This document shows, one piece after another, positions 7,249 through 17,780 of a stretch of 64,000 bases of DNA. The DNA comes from JAGPUQ01 sp036677085 (GTDB lineage Bacteria > Pseudomonadota > Gammaproteobacteria > Pseudomonadales > Porticoccaceae). Location: NCBI GenBank assembly GCA_036677085.1, contig JAKFFI010000064.1, forward strand, positions 86,429-150,428, read 5' to 3'. The position numbers and the translations under genes are program-made. The stretch's first letter is position 1; the number at the start of each line of letters is the position of its first letter. The notes under the pieces were generated by a model. That model was not told where the DNA came from. It did not search any database and saw nothing but the letters and a program-made list of their open reading frames with translations.

Positions 7249-8106
7249 GTGAACCGTCGAACCATTGCAGACGTAGGCCGGGTAAGCGCAGCGCACCCGG
7301 CGCCGGAACCGGCAGCCCATCCGACACCGGCATTGGCGGATGCGCTGCGCTTATCCGCCCTACGACGGGTGTCCGCCCTGCGACACCGGCATGCCCCCGT
7401 AGGCCGGGTAAGCGCAGCGCACCCGGCGCAGCCGTCTTCCCCTGTGCGCGCCCGCGCGTCTCGGGCAATGGCGGATGCGCCTGCGGCTTATCCGCCCTAC
7501 GTCCACGTCCACGTCCACGTCCCCGTGCGCCAGCGCGGCGCCGTGCTGGCGGTGTCGCTGATCTTTCTCTTGCTGCTCAGCATCCTGGCCATCAGCGTGA
7601 TGCGCTCGGGTCAGCTCGAAGTGCTGATGGCGGGCAATAGTCAGGCCCGACTCGATGCCTTCCAGCTCGCCGAGGGTATCGCCGATGCGGTATTGGGACG
7701 CTGGGAGAACAACCTGGATACCGAGGCAATCGTCTGCAGCAATGGTCACCCGGATCCGGATAGCGACTGTGACCGCTTTAACCTTGCCTGGGATCCGCGC
7801 CTGGACCCGACCAGCACCACCCCGGCCCCGCTGCCCGCGGTCGAGGGCGCCACCGTCACCGGCCGCGCCCGGCCGCTCAACGACGGTCAGCCCGCCTGCG
7901 TGCCGGCCTTCATCACCGGCATTGCCCACGGCACCTGGGCCTTCTTCTTCGATGTCGAGGCGACATTCGACAACACCGAGGCGCGCCAGGGCGCCAGTCA
8001 GGTCAATCGCGGCGCGGTAGTGGTAAATCCCGTGAGCAGCGACTGCTTTTCGAACCCGCCGCAAGGCAACCTGGACAAATATGCCCATGTGCCGGCGGTG
8101 GGCTAG
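7249..8106 (+). CDS. pilX: Type IV pilus assembly protein PilX, with repeat-derived N-terminal extension
   Basis: The recognisable PilX starts at about residue 95: RQRG, then AVLAVSLIFLLLLSILAISVM, then the conserved VLMAGNSQARLDAFQLAEG. PilX naturally lacks Glu5. Upstream of this the frame is open for 90-odd codons made almost entirely of intergenic palindromic repeats (RVSAAHP..., ALRLSAL..., then VHVHVHV from a GTCCAC iteration). The GTG at 7249 has AGAGG about 9 bases upstream and follows pilW closely, so it may be the ancestral start. In-frame alternatives are the ATG at 7468 (24-residue leader, inside a repeat) or the GTG at 7525 (leader MRQRG). Which start is used decides whether PilD can process it normally. 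Function by family: minor pilin-like protein that promotes assembly and aggregation. Confidence 0.85.
   Translation: MNRRTIADVGRVSAAHPAPEPAAHPTPALADALRLSALRRVSALRHRHAPVGRVSAAHPAQPSSPVRARASRAMADAPAAYPPYVHVHVHVPVRQRGAVLAVSLIFLLLLSILAISVMRSGQLEVLMAGNSQARLDAFQLAEGIADAVLGRWENNLDTEAIVCSNGHPDPDSDCDRFNLAWDPRLDPTSTTPAPLPAVEGATVTGRARPLNDGQPACVPAFITGIAHGTWAFFFDVEATFDNTEARQGASQVNRGAVVVNPVSSDCFSNPPQGNLDKYAHVPAVG
7272..7501. repeat. Four alternating REP-like palindromes inside the pilX frame
   Basis: Forward copies (CGTAGGCCGGGTAAGCGCAG...) lie at about 7272-7303 and 7399-7429. Inverted copies (GGCGGATGCGCTGCGCTTAT...) lie at about 7334-7364 and 7469-7501. Alternating orientation is typical of REP pairs. 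The same family recurs at 12.7-13.0 kb and 25.6-25.7 kb. It is followed by an iterated GTCCAC hexamer. The block keeps the pilX frame open. Confidence 0.85.
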
Positions 8107-8138
8107 GCGAACCGGGCCAGGCGAGCGAGAAGGAAACC

Positions 8139-11100
8139 ATGAAGAAACAGGAAGCTGGAGGCTGGACCATGAACCATTCGGTAAATCTGGGCGGCAAACG
8201 CCTGCTGGGAACCTTGTTGGCCCTGTTGCTGGCGGCGGCGTCGGTGCCGGTCCGGGCCGACGATACCGAGATCTACTTCAATGACGCGCCGCCGGATGCG
8301 CCGCCGCCGCTGGTGATGTTGACGCTGGATTTGCGCCCCAATTTGGGGAGTGCTTTCTGCTCCTCGGATGTCACCACAGCAGCCTGCAGAGACGAATTCT
8401 GTGGTTCAGATGAAGAAGATCCTGGCTGCGTTATTGGCCAAGGTATTTACGATGCCTTGTATCCGGGGGCGCCCCAAGTGGGTGGAATCTACACCGGTGC
8501 CGGGGGGGCGAGCGGGGCGGTCAATCAACGGCAGACCTTCGTCGCCGCCTTTCGGTACCTGTTGTTCAATCTGGGCACCTTCGATGACATGCGGGTGGGC
8601 CTGATGATGAACCACAACAGTGAGAACTGCGGTCCGGGCGATACCGGATGCACCAACGGCGGCTATGTGCTGCGCGGCTTCGAACTCCTGGAGGAGGGAA
8701 GCGACAGCAACGGCGCCAAGCAGGAGCTGCTGGATATTTTCGGCGCCTTGCCAGACATGAACGCAAGTGAAGTCCACAAATATCAGGGGCGCGAGCTGTT
8801 CTTCGAGCTGTACCGCTACATGGCCGGACTCGACGTGCTCAATGCCAAGCTGGGCTATACCGACTTCGGTGGCTCGACTGGCGGAGGAGGCAAGCCGCCA
8901 AAGCGGAACCTGGATTTTGAGTTTTCCACCGGGTTCGGCACACCTGCGACTAAATGCGACTTTACCTTCGGCGCCAATTCTGGCGATAACCGTCTCTGTC
9001 TGGATTACATTGCGCTGCCCGGTTATGGCACCACCTCTCCCAGGCCATCCCACCTGACGGCGGGTGGGGCTCGTATCCCCTCGGCCCTGACCTGGGATCC
9101 AACCATAATCACAACCGACGGCTCGCCGCCGCGGGATCGCTATATCAGTCCCTACAGCAACGGCGAGGACTGGTCGTGCAGTGGCGCCTACAGCATCAAT
9201 ATGCTGTTTGCTGTGTCGCAACAGCAGGACGAAAGTGATACAGCGCTTGCAAAGTCTCTTGCACTGCAAGGGCTGGGGGTGCCCAAGGCGACAGGGGGCG
9301 CGGACGGCTTTTCGCAAGTCATCAGAAAACTGAATCAGATAGACATCGCGGGGGGGCAGGCTCCCGGGGTCCCCAGCCCGGCTGGAACGCAGAACCTGAA
9401 GTCGTGGTTCTTGACAGCGGATAATGGTCCCGTAAGAAGCAAGGGGAACGATTATGCCACCGCAGGCGACACCGGAAATGCCATCCCTGCGCTGGGCAAG
9501 CCCGGTGAACTGGTGAAAGCACTGGAGGACATCGGGCGTCAGATCAATGCCGTCAGCAGTTCCTTTGTGGCGGTGACGGTGCCGGTCAATGCCGACAACC
9601 GCGTCACGTCGCTGCCCAATGTATTCGTCGCCCTGTTCCAGGTGGACGAGAACGGCAAGCCCCTGTGGCCGGGCAATGTCAAGAAGCTGGACGTGGTCAC
9701 CACCACCCTGCTCGACGGCTCCAAGCAGCTCGATGTGGAAGACGCCCTGGGCAACCCCGCGTTCAACCCCATCACCGGGCGCATCGACGACAATGCCCTG
9801 ACCCTGTGGACGGTCCCGACTGCCGCCGACGTGGTCGCCGCCGACGCCAGCAAGCTCGAGGTGTCCGGCCGCGACGGCAGCTCTGTGCGCCGCGGCGGCG
9901 CCGGCCACAAGATTCCGGGCTACCGCTCCGGCAGTGTCGGCGAGCGCAACGCCGACACCGGCGCGCGGCAGATCTTTCTCGAACCCGCGACGGTGGATGG
10001 CACGCTGGCCGCCGGGAATACGCTGGTGCCCCTGGATGCCAGCGCCGATGCCGGCGCCCTGCGCGAGAATGTCGACGTGCAGACCCGGTTCGGGTTTCGC
10101 GATACCACAGCCGCCTGCGGCGAGACCGACGGCACCTACTGTCTGAGCGCGATCAAGGAGGTGCTGGATGCGGCGGCAGTCAGTTACCCCGGCAGTCCCA
10201 CAGCTGCGCAGAAGGAGACCATGGCCCAGGATGCCACCCAGGTTTTCTTGAAGTGGATCCGTGGCATCGACGTGTTCGACAGCGACGCCGACAGCAGCCG
10301 TACCGACACCCGCCCCTGGCTGATGGGCGACGTGCTGCACTCGCGGCCGGTGGCCATCAACTACGGCGCCCGCGGCAGCTACTCGGAGAAAAATCAGGAT
10401 GTACGTCTGGTGTTCGGCGCCAACGACGGGGTATTGCGCATGGTGCGCAACACAATGCCCGGCGCCACCATTCCCTCGGCGGTCACCCAGCAGGGGGACG
10501 ACTACGGGGAGGAGGTCTGGGCCTTCATGCCCCGCGAAGTGCTCAGTCATGTGCGTAGACTGGCCATGACCACCGGCAATGTCGGGGTCAACCGGCCCTA
10601 CGGCGTCGACGGCGAGCCGACCCTGTTCACCATCGATACCAATCGCGACGGTATTGTCGATAACGACGGCAGTTGCACGGTGGGTGCCGACGACTGTGAC
10701 CGCGCCTGGGTCTATTTCGGGCTGCGCCGGGGTGGCAAGGCCTATTACGCTATCGACGTCTCCAACCCGGATGCCAGCGCGCCCAAGCTGCTGTGGAAGA
10801 TCGACGACAGCATGGCGGAGTTCACCGAGCTGGGCCTGACTTTCTCTACCCCGCGGGTGGGCTGGGTAAGGTTCGAGGATGACCCGGCGAACCAGTTCGA
10901 TGATCCGGGTGACGATCCGGATCTGGGTGTCACCAATGTGCCGGTGCCGGTGGTGATCGTCGGCGGCGGCTACCACGGCCACGCCCTGGAGGCCGGTGAT
11001 CACCACATCAGCGGTGCCGACAGCAAGGACAAGCTGTCCTACTTCGGCGACGATGCGGGCGAGGGCAATGCCGTGTTCATCGTCCATGCCCGTACCGGCG

Positions 11101-12053
11101 AGTTGATCTGGAAGGTGGCCGGCGGTGCCGCAACCGCTACCGCCACCGAGAGCTTCCATCCTGATATGGATCACGGTTTTGCCGCCGCAGTGGCGCCCAT
11201 GGATGCCGATGGCGACAACATTCTCGATCGCCTCTATGTCCCGGACAGCGGTAGCCGGATGTGGCGCATCGACATCCCCCAGTATGTGCCCGGCGTCTCG
11301 CCGGACGATCACCGTGCCGCCAACTGGAAGGCCTCCGTTCTTGCGAACTTGCGTCCGGCAGATCTCGTCGCCACGCCCGAGGACGATCTGAGGTTCTTCC
11401 ACGCCGCAACCATCGTGCGCCGCGCGCGCGATGGCATCGGCGTGTACGACGCCATCGCGGTGGGCTCCGGCGATCGCGAGCATCCGCAATCGGAGACCAA
11501 CAAGAACAACTGGTTCTTCCTGTTCAAGGACCGACTTATTACCAGCGGCGACAGTGCGGTGGCTTCGCGCACCCCTTATGTGCCCGCCGATCTGCTGGAT
11601 GTCACGGACGCCTGCTTCGTGGGCTCGTCCACGCCGGCGTGCGACGACAGCGATCCGACCAGCGATCTCTCCAAGGGCTGGCGTCTGGCGCTGGAGGAGA
11701 TCGGCGAGAAGAACCTGTCGTCCCCGTTCATCGGCGGCAACGGCATCATCTTTACCACTTATCTGCCCGGGGGCAGCGGGCCGGACGACGACCCCTGTTC
11801 ACCCCTGGGCTCCAGCCGGCTCTACCAGGTCGGGCTCGACAAGGGCGAGCCCTTGCGGTTCCTGCACGATGTGGTGGGTGATACCTTCAGCAAGACCGAC
11901 CGCTGGATCAATCTATACTCCGGCATCGACGGCGGCGTGGTGGCGGTGAGCCCGGATTTCTGGATCACCGCGAGCGGCAAGAGCGGCAAGAACCCGCCCC
12001 AGAAGCCGATCCAGTTCTACTGGCGTGAAAGCGGCGTGGATGCGGTGAAATGA
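8139..12053 (+). CDS. pilY1: Type IV pilus tip adhesin/assembly factor PilY1
   Basis: 1304 residues with a Sec signal cleaved near VRA(40)-DDT. The N-terminal half (about 50-480) corresponds to the von Willebrand A-like region, but its MIDAS position reads D64-L-R-P-N rather than DxSxS, so metal binding there looks degenerate. The C-terminal half is the PilY1 beta-propeller (PF05567), beginning near DVLHSRPVAINYG and including LVFGANDGVLRMV. Calcium loops of the D-x-N-x-D-G type are visible at D833-T-N-R-D-G and D1022-A-D-G-D-N. AAGGAAACC precedes the ATG. Role: pilus-tip adhesin and mechanosensor that regulates extension and retraction and primes assembly with the minor pilins next to it. 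Confidence 0.92.
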   Translation: MKKQEAGGWTMNHSVNLGGKRLLGTLLALLLAAASVPVRADDTEIYFNDAPPDAPPPLVMLTLDLRPNLGSAFCSSDVTTAACRDEFCGSDEEDPGCVIGQGIYDALYPGAPQVGGIYTGAGGASGAVNQRQTFVAAFRYLLFNLGTFDDMRVGLMMNHNSENCGPGDTGCTNGGYVLRGFELLEEGSDSNGAKQELLDIFGALPDMNASEVHKYQGRELFFELYRYMAGLDVLNAKLGYTDFGGSTGGGGKPPKRNLDFEFSTGFGTPATKCDFTFGANSGDNRLCLDYIALPGYGTTSPRPSHLTAGGARIPSALTWDPTIITTDGSPPRDRYISPYSNGEDWSCSGAYSINMLFAVSQQQDESDTALAKSLALQGLGVPKATGGADGFSQVIRKLNQIDIAGGQAPGVPSPAGTQNLKSWFLTADNGPVRSKGNDYATAGDTGNAIPALGKPGELVKALEDIGRQINAVSSSFVAVTVPVNADNRVTSLPNVFVALFQVDENGKPLWPGNVKKLDVVTTTLLDGSKQLDVEDALGNPAFNPITGRIDDNALTLWTVPTAADVVAADASKLEVSGRDGSSVRRGGAGHKIPGYRSGSVGERNADTGARQIFLEPATVDGTLAAGNTLVPLDASADAGALRENVDVQTRFGFRDTTAACGETDGTYCLSAIKEVLDAAAVSYPGSPTAAQKETMAQDATQVFLKWIRGIDVFDSDADSSRTDTRPWLMGDVLHSRPVAINYGARGSYSEKNQDVRLVFGANDGVLRMVRNTMPGATIPSAVTQQGDDYGEEVWAFMPREVLSHVRRLAMTTGNVGVNRPYGVDGEPTLFTIDTNRDGIVDNDGSCTVGADDCDRAWVYFGLRRGGKAYYAIDVSNPDASAPKLLWKIDDSMAEFTELGLTFSTPRVGWVRFEDDPANQFDDPGDDPDLGVTNVPVPVVIVGGGYHGHALEAGDHHISGADSKDKLSYFGDDAGEGNAVFIVHARTGELIWKVAGGAATATATESFHPDMDHGFAAAVAPMDADGDNILDRLYVPDSGSRMWRIDIPQYVPGVSPDDHRAANWKASVLANLRPADLVATPEDDLRFFHAATIVRRARDGIGVYDAIAVGSGDREHPQSETNKNNWFFLFKDRLITSGDSAVASRTPYVPADLLDVTDACFVGSSTPACDDSDPTSDLSKGWRLALEEIGEKNLSSPFIGGNGIIFTTYLPGGSGPDDDPCSPLGSSRLYQVGLDKGEPLRFLHDVVGDTFSKTDRWINLYSGIDGGVVAVSPDFWITASGKSGKNPPQKPIQFYWRESGVDAVK

Positions 12054-12055
12054 CG

Positions 12056-12180
12056 GGTCTGATGTCATTCCCGCGGCGGCTGTTCCTGGATGTTTTAGTC
12101 CGGGAACGGGAGTCCAGGTGCCGCGCTGGTTCGGGGTGCGGTGGTGCCTGGACCCCCGCTTTCGCGGGGGTGACGAGGGA
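12056..12180. repeat. Palindromic intergenic repeat between pilY1 and pilE
   Basis: Two hairpin-forming segments (around TCATTCCCGCGG...CCGGGAACGGGAGTCCAG and CCTGGACCCCCGCTTTCGCGGGGGTGACG) related to the hairpins of the 161-bp array. It separates pilY1 from pilE and may act as an mRNA processing or attenuation structure within the operon. Confidence 0.65.
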
Positions 12181-12229
12181 GAACGCGGGAGTGCCGCAAA
12201 GCGCCGGCGAGACAAACAGGGGATTTGAC

Positions 12230-12682
12230 ATGAAGCGAATGCAACGCGACCGCCAGGCCGGGGTCACCCTGCTGGAAATGCTGATCGTGGTGGCGGTCGT
12301 CTCGATCCTGGCGGCGGTGGTCTACCCGTCCTACACCGACTATGTGGTGCGCAGCAACCGGGCGGTGGGCAAGAGTGCGCTGCTCGAAGTCGCCGCGCGG
12401 CAGGAGCAGTTCTTTGCCAATAACGCCAGCTACGCGAGCACCACGGCACAGATGGGGTATCCCGCCGCCCATCACGTCGACCGCGACGGCGAGCAGGGCA
12501 CGGCGGCCACCAGCATCTATCTGATCTCGGTGGCCAATGTCACTTCGGCGCCGATACTGGACTACAGCCTGACCGCGACGCGTCAGAACTTCCAGACCAG
12601 GGACACCGAATGCGGCAACCTGACGTTGAACGAGCGCGGCGTGAAGGGTCAGACCGGGAGCGGCGAGCGCTGCTGGGAGTAG
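12230..12682 (+). CDS. pilE: Type IV minor pilin PilE
   Basis: 150 residues. A short leader (MKRMQRDRQAG) is followed by VTLLEMLIVVAVVSILAAVVYPSYTDYVVRSNR, with Glu5 and the YPSYTDYV block typical of PilE-type minor pilins at the end of pilY1 operons. Two C-terminal cysteines (ECGN and ERCWE) would form the D-region disulfide. AGGGGA lies seven bases before the chosen ATG; upstream in-frame sequence is repeat DNA, so longer starts are rejected. Last gene of the cluster; PilD substrate, inner-membrane then fibre-tip location. Confidence 0.9.
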   Translation: MKRMQRDRQAGVTLLEMLIVVAVVSILAAVVYPSYTDYVVRSNRAVGKSALLEVAARQEQFFANNASYASTTAQMGYPAAHHVDRDGEQGTAATSIYLISVANVTSAPILDYSLTATRQNFQTRDTECGNLTLNERGVKGQTGSGERCWE

Positions 12683-12705
12683 GCCACGCGCAGGGATTGC
12701 CCACC

Positions 12706-12990
12706 GGGGAATATTTGGTGGATGCGCCTGTGGCTTATCCACCCTACGCCGGTGACTCGTAGGCCGGATAAGGCGGCTGTGAGGCCGCTGCATCCGGAGA
12801 TTGGCCGCGCGCATGCCGATCGGGGAATATTTGGTGGATGCGCCTGCGGCTTATCCACCCTACGTCGGTGACTCGTGGGCGCTTGGCGGCGCTTGCCGAT
12901 CGGGGAATATTTGGTGGATGCGCCTGCGGCTTATCCACCCTACGCCGGTAACTCGTAGGGCGGATAAGCGCAGCGCATCCGCCATTCCCT
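12706..12990. repeat. REP-like cluster with three copies of a 50-bp element
   Basis: GGGGAATATTTGGTGGATGCGCCTG and its continuation to CTACGYCGGTRACTCGT start at 12706, 12822 and 12902. They are interspersed with inverted partners of the CGTAGGGCGGATAAGCGCAGCG family. The block sits between the converging 3' ends of pilE and pilR, where it may serve as a bidirectional transcription or RNA-stability barrier. No gene is seen. Confidence 0.85.
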
Positions 12991-13008
12991 CGGGGCGTCA
13001 CCCGGACG

Positions 13009-14400
<1,392 letters not shown>

Positions 14401-14402
14401 GA

Positions 14403-16046
14403 TCAGGTCTCGGTGGTGCGTGGGCGCTGGTCGAGCATGCGACCGGGATGCGCGAAGCCGATCCGGAAGCAGGCCCCGGTGGCGGGGCCGGCCGGTGTCG
14501 GGGGCCGATACTCCAGCGTGGCGCGATTCATTGCGCAGAGTTCGCGGGAAATATACAGGCCGAGACCGGTGCCGGTGCGCGAGGTGGTGAAAAAGGGTTC
14601 GAACAACCGCTGCCGCTCGACGGCGCCGATGCCCGCGCCGCGGTCGCGCACATCCAGCCAGGGGCGACCGCTGGCGGCGTCTATGCCCAGTTCCAGGGTC
14701 GCCCGGCGCTCGCCACTGTGCATCTCGCTGTGGCGCAGGGCGTTGTCGAGCAGGTTGGCCAGCACCTGGGTGAGTTGCGACGGGTCGAATTCGACGAGCA
14801 GTGCGGGACCGGCGGTATCGGCCTCGATCGCGGCGGACGGTTCCGGCCGCTGGGCGAATTCGGCGAGGAATTTCTGCAACCAGCGCTTGAGGTCGAACCG
14901 CACGACTTCGGCGGGTTTCTGGCGCGACAACTGGAGCACGTTTTCGACGATCTGATTCAGGCGCTCGGAATGCCGGACGATGATCTCCGCCAGCTGCTGT
15001 ACCGAAGCGTCGGCCGCGCCGCGCTCGCCGAGCAGCTGGGCGGCGTGGCTGATGGCGCCCAGGGGATTGCGGATTTCATGGGCGATGCCGGCCGTGAGCC
15101 CGCCCAGGGAGGCGAGCTTGAGTTGCTGGGCGCGCTGGGCACTGGCGCGGTTGTCTTCCAGAAAAATCAGCGTGCGCTGGCTGTCGCGCTGATCCAGGGA
15201 TGCAAAGCTGGCCTGGATTTCGGTACCGCCGGCGGCAAAGGTCGGCAATTGCAGCCAGGGATAGGCCTTCCAGCGCTGATGGAGGCGCAGCAGCTCGGGG
15301 CTGACGCTGAGAAACTGGCGTGGCGCGAGCGGCCGCTGCGGCTGATGGCCGCCGAGCAGACCGACGGCTGCGGCGTTGATCAGCTCGATGCGTCCGGACG
15401 CATCGACGACCAGGATGCCGGTCAGCATGCGGTGGATGATCAGTTCATTGAGCTGTTGCAGTTGCGCGGCCGTGTCGGCATGTACCGCTTCGCGCTGCTG
15501 GGCGCTGCGCAGGCGGCTGTTGGCGCGCTGCACACTGATGGCGGTGGCGAACAGCAGCAGGCCCAGCAGGCCCGCCGCGACCGGACCGGGTTCGCCGCTC
15601 CGGGTCAGGGCGACGGCGACTTCCTGGCCGAGCACGGCGAGGCTGGCGATGGCGGCGAGCAGCAACACCAGACGCGCGCCAAAGGCGGTGCCGCCGCAGG
15701 CGACCGTGATCAGGAGCGGCACACCAAAGCCGCTCGCGACGCCGCCGCTGGCAAAGGTCAATGCGGTGATGCAGCCAATGTCCATCACCAGATGGGCGAA
15801 CAGGACGCTGGGGCGGAGCGCGAAGCGACGCCACAGGGCGTGCGCCAGAAATACGGCGGAAGTGACAATGAAGGCGTAGATGGCGCCGGACTGGATCAGC
15901 GGCCGGGTGGCGGCGAACAGGTCGTGCGAGGCACGGCTGAGCAGGATCGCCAGAAACAACAGGGAGAACGTCACCCGGTAAAAGGCGTACACCCGGACCG
16001 AACCAATGGCCTGGCTGCTGTTGTCCGCGGTGCGGTCCGTGCTCAT
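14403..16046 (-). CDS. pilS: Sensor histidine kinase PilS
   Basis: 547 residues. The N-terminal region (about 20-180) is hydrophobic with roughly six transmembrane helices, followed by a PAS domain (LIIHRMLTGILVVDASGRIELIN). The HisKA H-box is AGIAHEIRNPLGAISHAAQLL with phospho-accepting H323. The HATPase domain shows the N box VLANLLDNALRH, then DRGAGI and GTGLGLYISRELC. PilS senses pilin level in the inner membrane in Pseudomonas and controls PilR. It is the first gene of the pilSR operon, divergent from nadE. The AMNRATLEY end is typical. Confidence 0.95.
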   Translation of the reverse strand: MSTDRTADNSSQAIGSVRVYAFYRVTFSLLFLAILLSRASHDLFAATRPLIQSGAIYAFIVTSAVFLAHALWRRFALRPSVLFAHLVMDIGCITALTFASGGVASGFGVPLLITVACGGTAFGARLVLLLAAIASLAVLGQEVAVALTRSGEPGPVAAGLLGLLLFATAISVQRANSRLRSAQQREAVHADTAAQLQQLNELIIHRMLTGILVVDASGRIELINAAAVGLLGGHQPQRPLAPRQFLSVSPELLRLHQRWKAYPWLQLPTFAAGGTEIQASFASLDQRDSQRTLIFLEDNRASAQRAQQLKLASLGGLTAGIAHEIRNPLGAISHAAQLLGERGAADASVQQLAEIIVRHSERLNQIVENVLQLSRQKPAEVVRFDLKRWLQKFLAEFAQRPEPSAAIEADTAGPALLVEFDPSQLTQVLANLLDNALRHSEMHSGERRATLELGIDAASGRPWLDVRDRGAGIGAVERQRLFEPFFTTSRTGTGLGLYISRELCAMNRATLEYRPPTPAGPATGACFRIGFAHPGRMLDQRPRTTET

Positions 16047-16127
16047 GGCCTCCGGCCGGTGGGTTTTTTGCTCGCGTCCGGATTTTAGCCGAAAATGCCG
16101 GATTCCAGCGGAATCAGGCGCGATACC

Positions 16128-17756
16128 ATGAACCGGCTCACAGTGGCTCTGGCTCAGCTCAATCCGCTGGTCGGCGACATCCCCGGCAATACCGCCAAGG
16201 TCATCGAAGCGGTGCGCGCCGCGCGCGACGAACTGGGCGCGCAGGTCGTGCTGTTTTCCGAACTGGTGCTGATCGGTTATCCGCCGGAAGACCTGCTGCT
16301 GCGACCCGCGCTGCAGTCACGCATCGAGCGGGCACTGACCGAGGTGCAGGCCGCCTGCCGCGACATCGTCGCGGTGCTCGGCTATCCCTGGCGCGAACAG
16401 GGCAGGCTCTACAACTCGGCCGGCGTGATTCGCGACGGTGAACTGGTGGCGCGCTACGACAAGAGCTGTCTGCCCAATTATCAGGTGTTCGACGAACAGC
16501 GTTATTTTGCCGCCGGCAGCGCGCCCTGCGTGCTGGATATCGCCGGGGTGCGCACCGCGGTGACGATCTGCGAGGACGTGTGGTTTCCGGGGCCTACGGC
16601 TGCCGCAGCCGCAGCGGGTGCGCGCCTGATGTTGAACCTCAACGCCTCGCCCTTTCATCGCGGCAAACAGCACAGGCGTCAGCAAGTACTGGCGGCGCGG
16701 GCGCGCGAGGGCAGGCTGCCGATTGTCTATGTGAATCAGGTCGGCGGTCAGGACGAACTGATCTTCGACGGCGGATCGCTGGTGGTGGATGCGAACGGCA
16801 CGCCCTGTTTTCAGGCGCCGCAGTTTGACGAAGGGCTCTATCCCGTGACGCTGGCAGTCGATGCCGGCGTGGTGAATGTGCCGGCGCAAGCGCTGGCGCC
16901 GCCGCTCGAACCCATCGCCTCGGTGTATCGCGCGCTGGTGGTCGGGGTGCGGGACTATGTGCGAAAAAACGGCTTCAGGGGCGTGGTGCTTGGCCTTTCC
17001 GGCGGTATCGATTCGGCCCTGACGCTGGCCATCGCGGTGGATGCGCTGGGCGCTGCGCAAGTCGAGGCGATCATGCTGCCGTTTCGTTACACCTCGCAGC
17101 TCAGCAAGGACGGCGCCCGCGAGGAGGCGGAGCGGCTCGGGGTGAGTTATCGCAGCATCGATATCGCCGGGGTGTACGACGCCTGCATGGATGCGCTGGC
17201 GGAGGAGTTCGCGGGCCTGCCCACGGACAAGACCGAGGAGAATCTTCAGGCCCGGGCGCGCGGCCTGCTGTTGATGGCGATCTCGAACAAGAAGGGCTAT
17301 CTGGTGCTGACCACCGGCAACAAGAGCGAAATGGCGGTGGGTTATGCAACGCTTTATGGCGATATGGCGGGTGGACTCGATGTGCTCAAGGACGTCCCCA
17401 AGGTCATGGTGTTCGAGCTGTCGCGCTACCGCAACGGCATCGCGCCGGTGATTCCCGAGGACGTGATCACGCGGCCGCCCTCGGCGGAACTGGCGCCGGG
17501 CCAGAAGGACGAGGATTCGCTGCCGCCCTATTCGGTGCTGGATCGCATCCTCGAACTCTATGTGGAGCAGGATGCGAGCGCCGCCGATATCGTCGCCGCC
17601 GGCTTCGCGGCCGAGGACGTCTATCGCGTGATCCGCATGGTGGATGTCAACGAATACAAGCGCCGCCAGGCGCCGGTCGGTCTGCGCGTGAGCGAGCGCG
17701 CCTTCGGCCGCGACCGCCGCTATCCCATCACCAACGGTTGGCGCGCGGGCGACTGA
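16128..17756 (+). CDS. nadE: NAD+ synthase, glutamine-hydrolysing
   Basis: 542 residues from the chosen ATG, which begins MNRLTVALAQLNPLVGDIPGN as in family members; an ATG 11 codons upstream is open but adds no homology. The N-terminal nitrilase-type glutaminase has the triad E45, K112 (RYDKSCLPNY) and C148 (TICEDVWFPG). The C-terminal NAD synthase domain has the P-loop LGLSGGIDSA (S291-S296) and the KSEMAVGYATLYGD block. It catalyses ATP-dependent amidation of deamido-NAD using glutamine-derived ammonia channelled between the domains. Divergent from pilS. All key residues are intact. Confidence 0.95.
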   Translation: MNRLTVALAQLNPLVGDIPGNTAKVIEAVRAARDELGAQVVLFSELVLIGYPPEDLLLRPALQSRIERALTEVQAACRDIVAVLGYPWREQGRLYNSAGVIRDGELVARYDKSCLPNYQVFDEQRYFAAGSAPCVLDIAGVRTAVTICEDVWFPGPTAAAAAAGARLMLNLNASPFHRGKQHRRQQVLAARAREGRLPIVYVNQVGGQDELIFDGGSLVVDANGTPCFQAPQFDEGLYPVTLAVDAGVVNVPAQALAPPLEPIASVYRALVVGVRDYVRKNGFRGVVLGLSGGIDSALTLAIAVDALGAAQVEAIMLPFRYTSQLSKDGAREEAERLGVSYRSIDIAGVYDACMDALAEEFAGLPTDKTEENLQARARGLLLMAISNKKGYLVLTTGNKSEMAVGYATLYGDMAGGLDVLKDVPKVMVFELSRYRNGIAPVIPEDVITRPPSAELAPGQKDEDSLPPYSVLDRILELYVEQDASAADIVAAGFAAEDVYRVIRMVDVNEYKRRQAPVGLRVSERAFGRDRRYPITNGWRAGD

Positions 17757-17780
17757 CGCCGCCCGGGAATTGTCGGATGC

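Noticed and set aside
8406..11489. 1027-residue open frame antisense to pilY1
   Set aside because: High-GC codon bias leaves the opposite strand open; the sense frame has a signal peptide, PilY1 domain and ribosome binding site.
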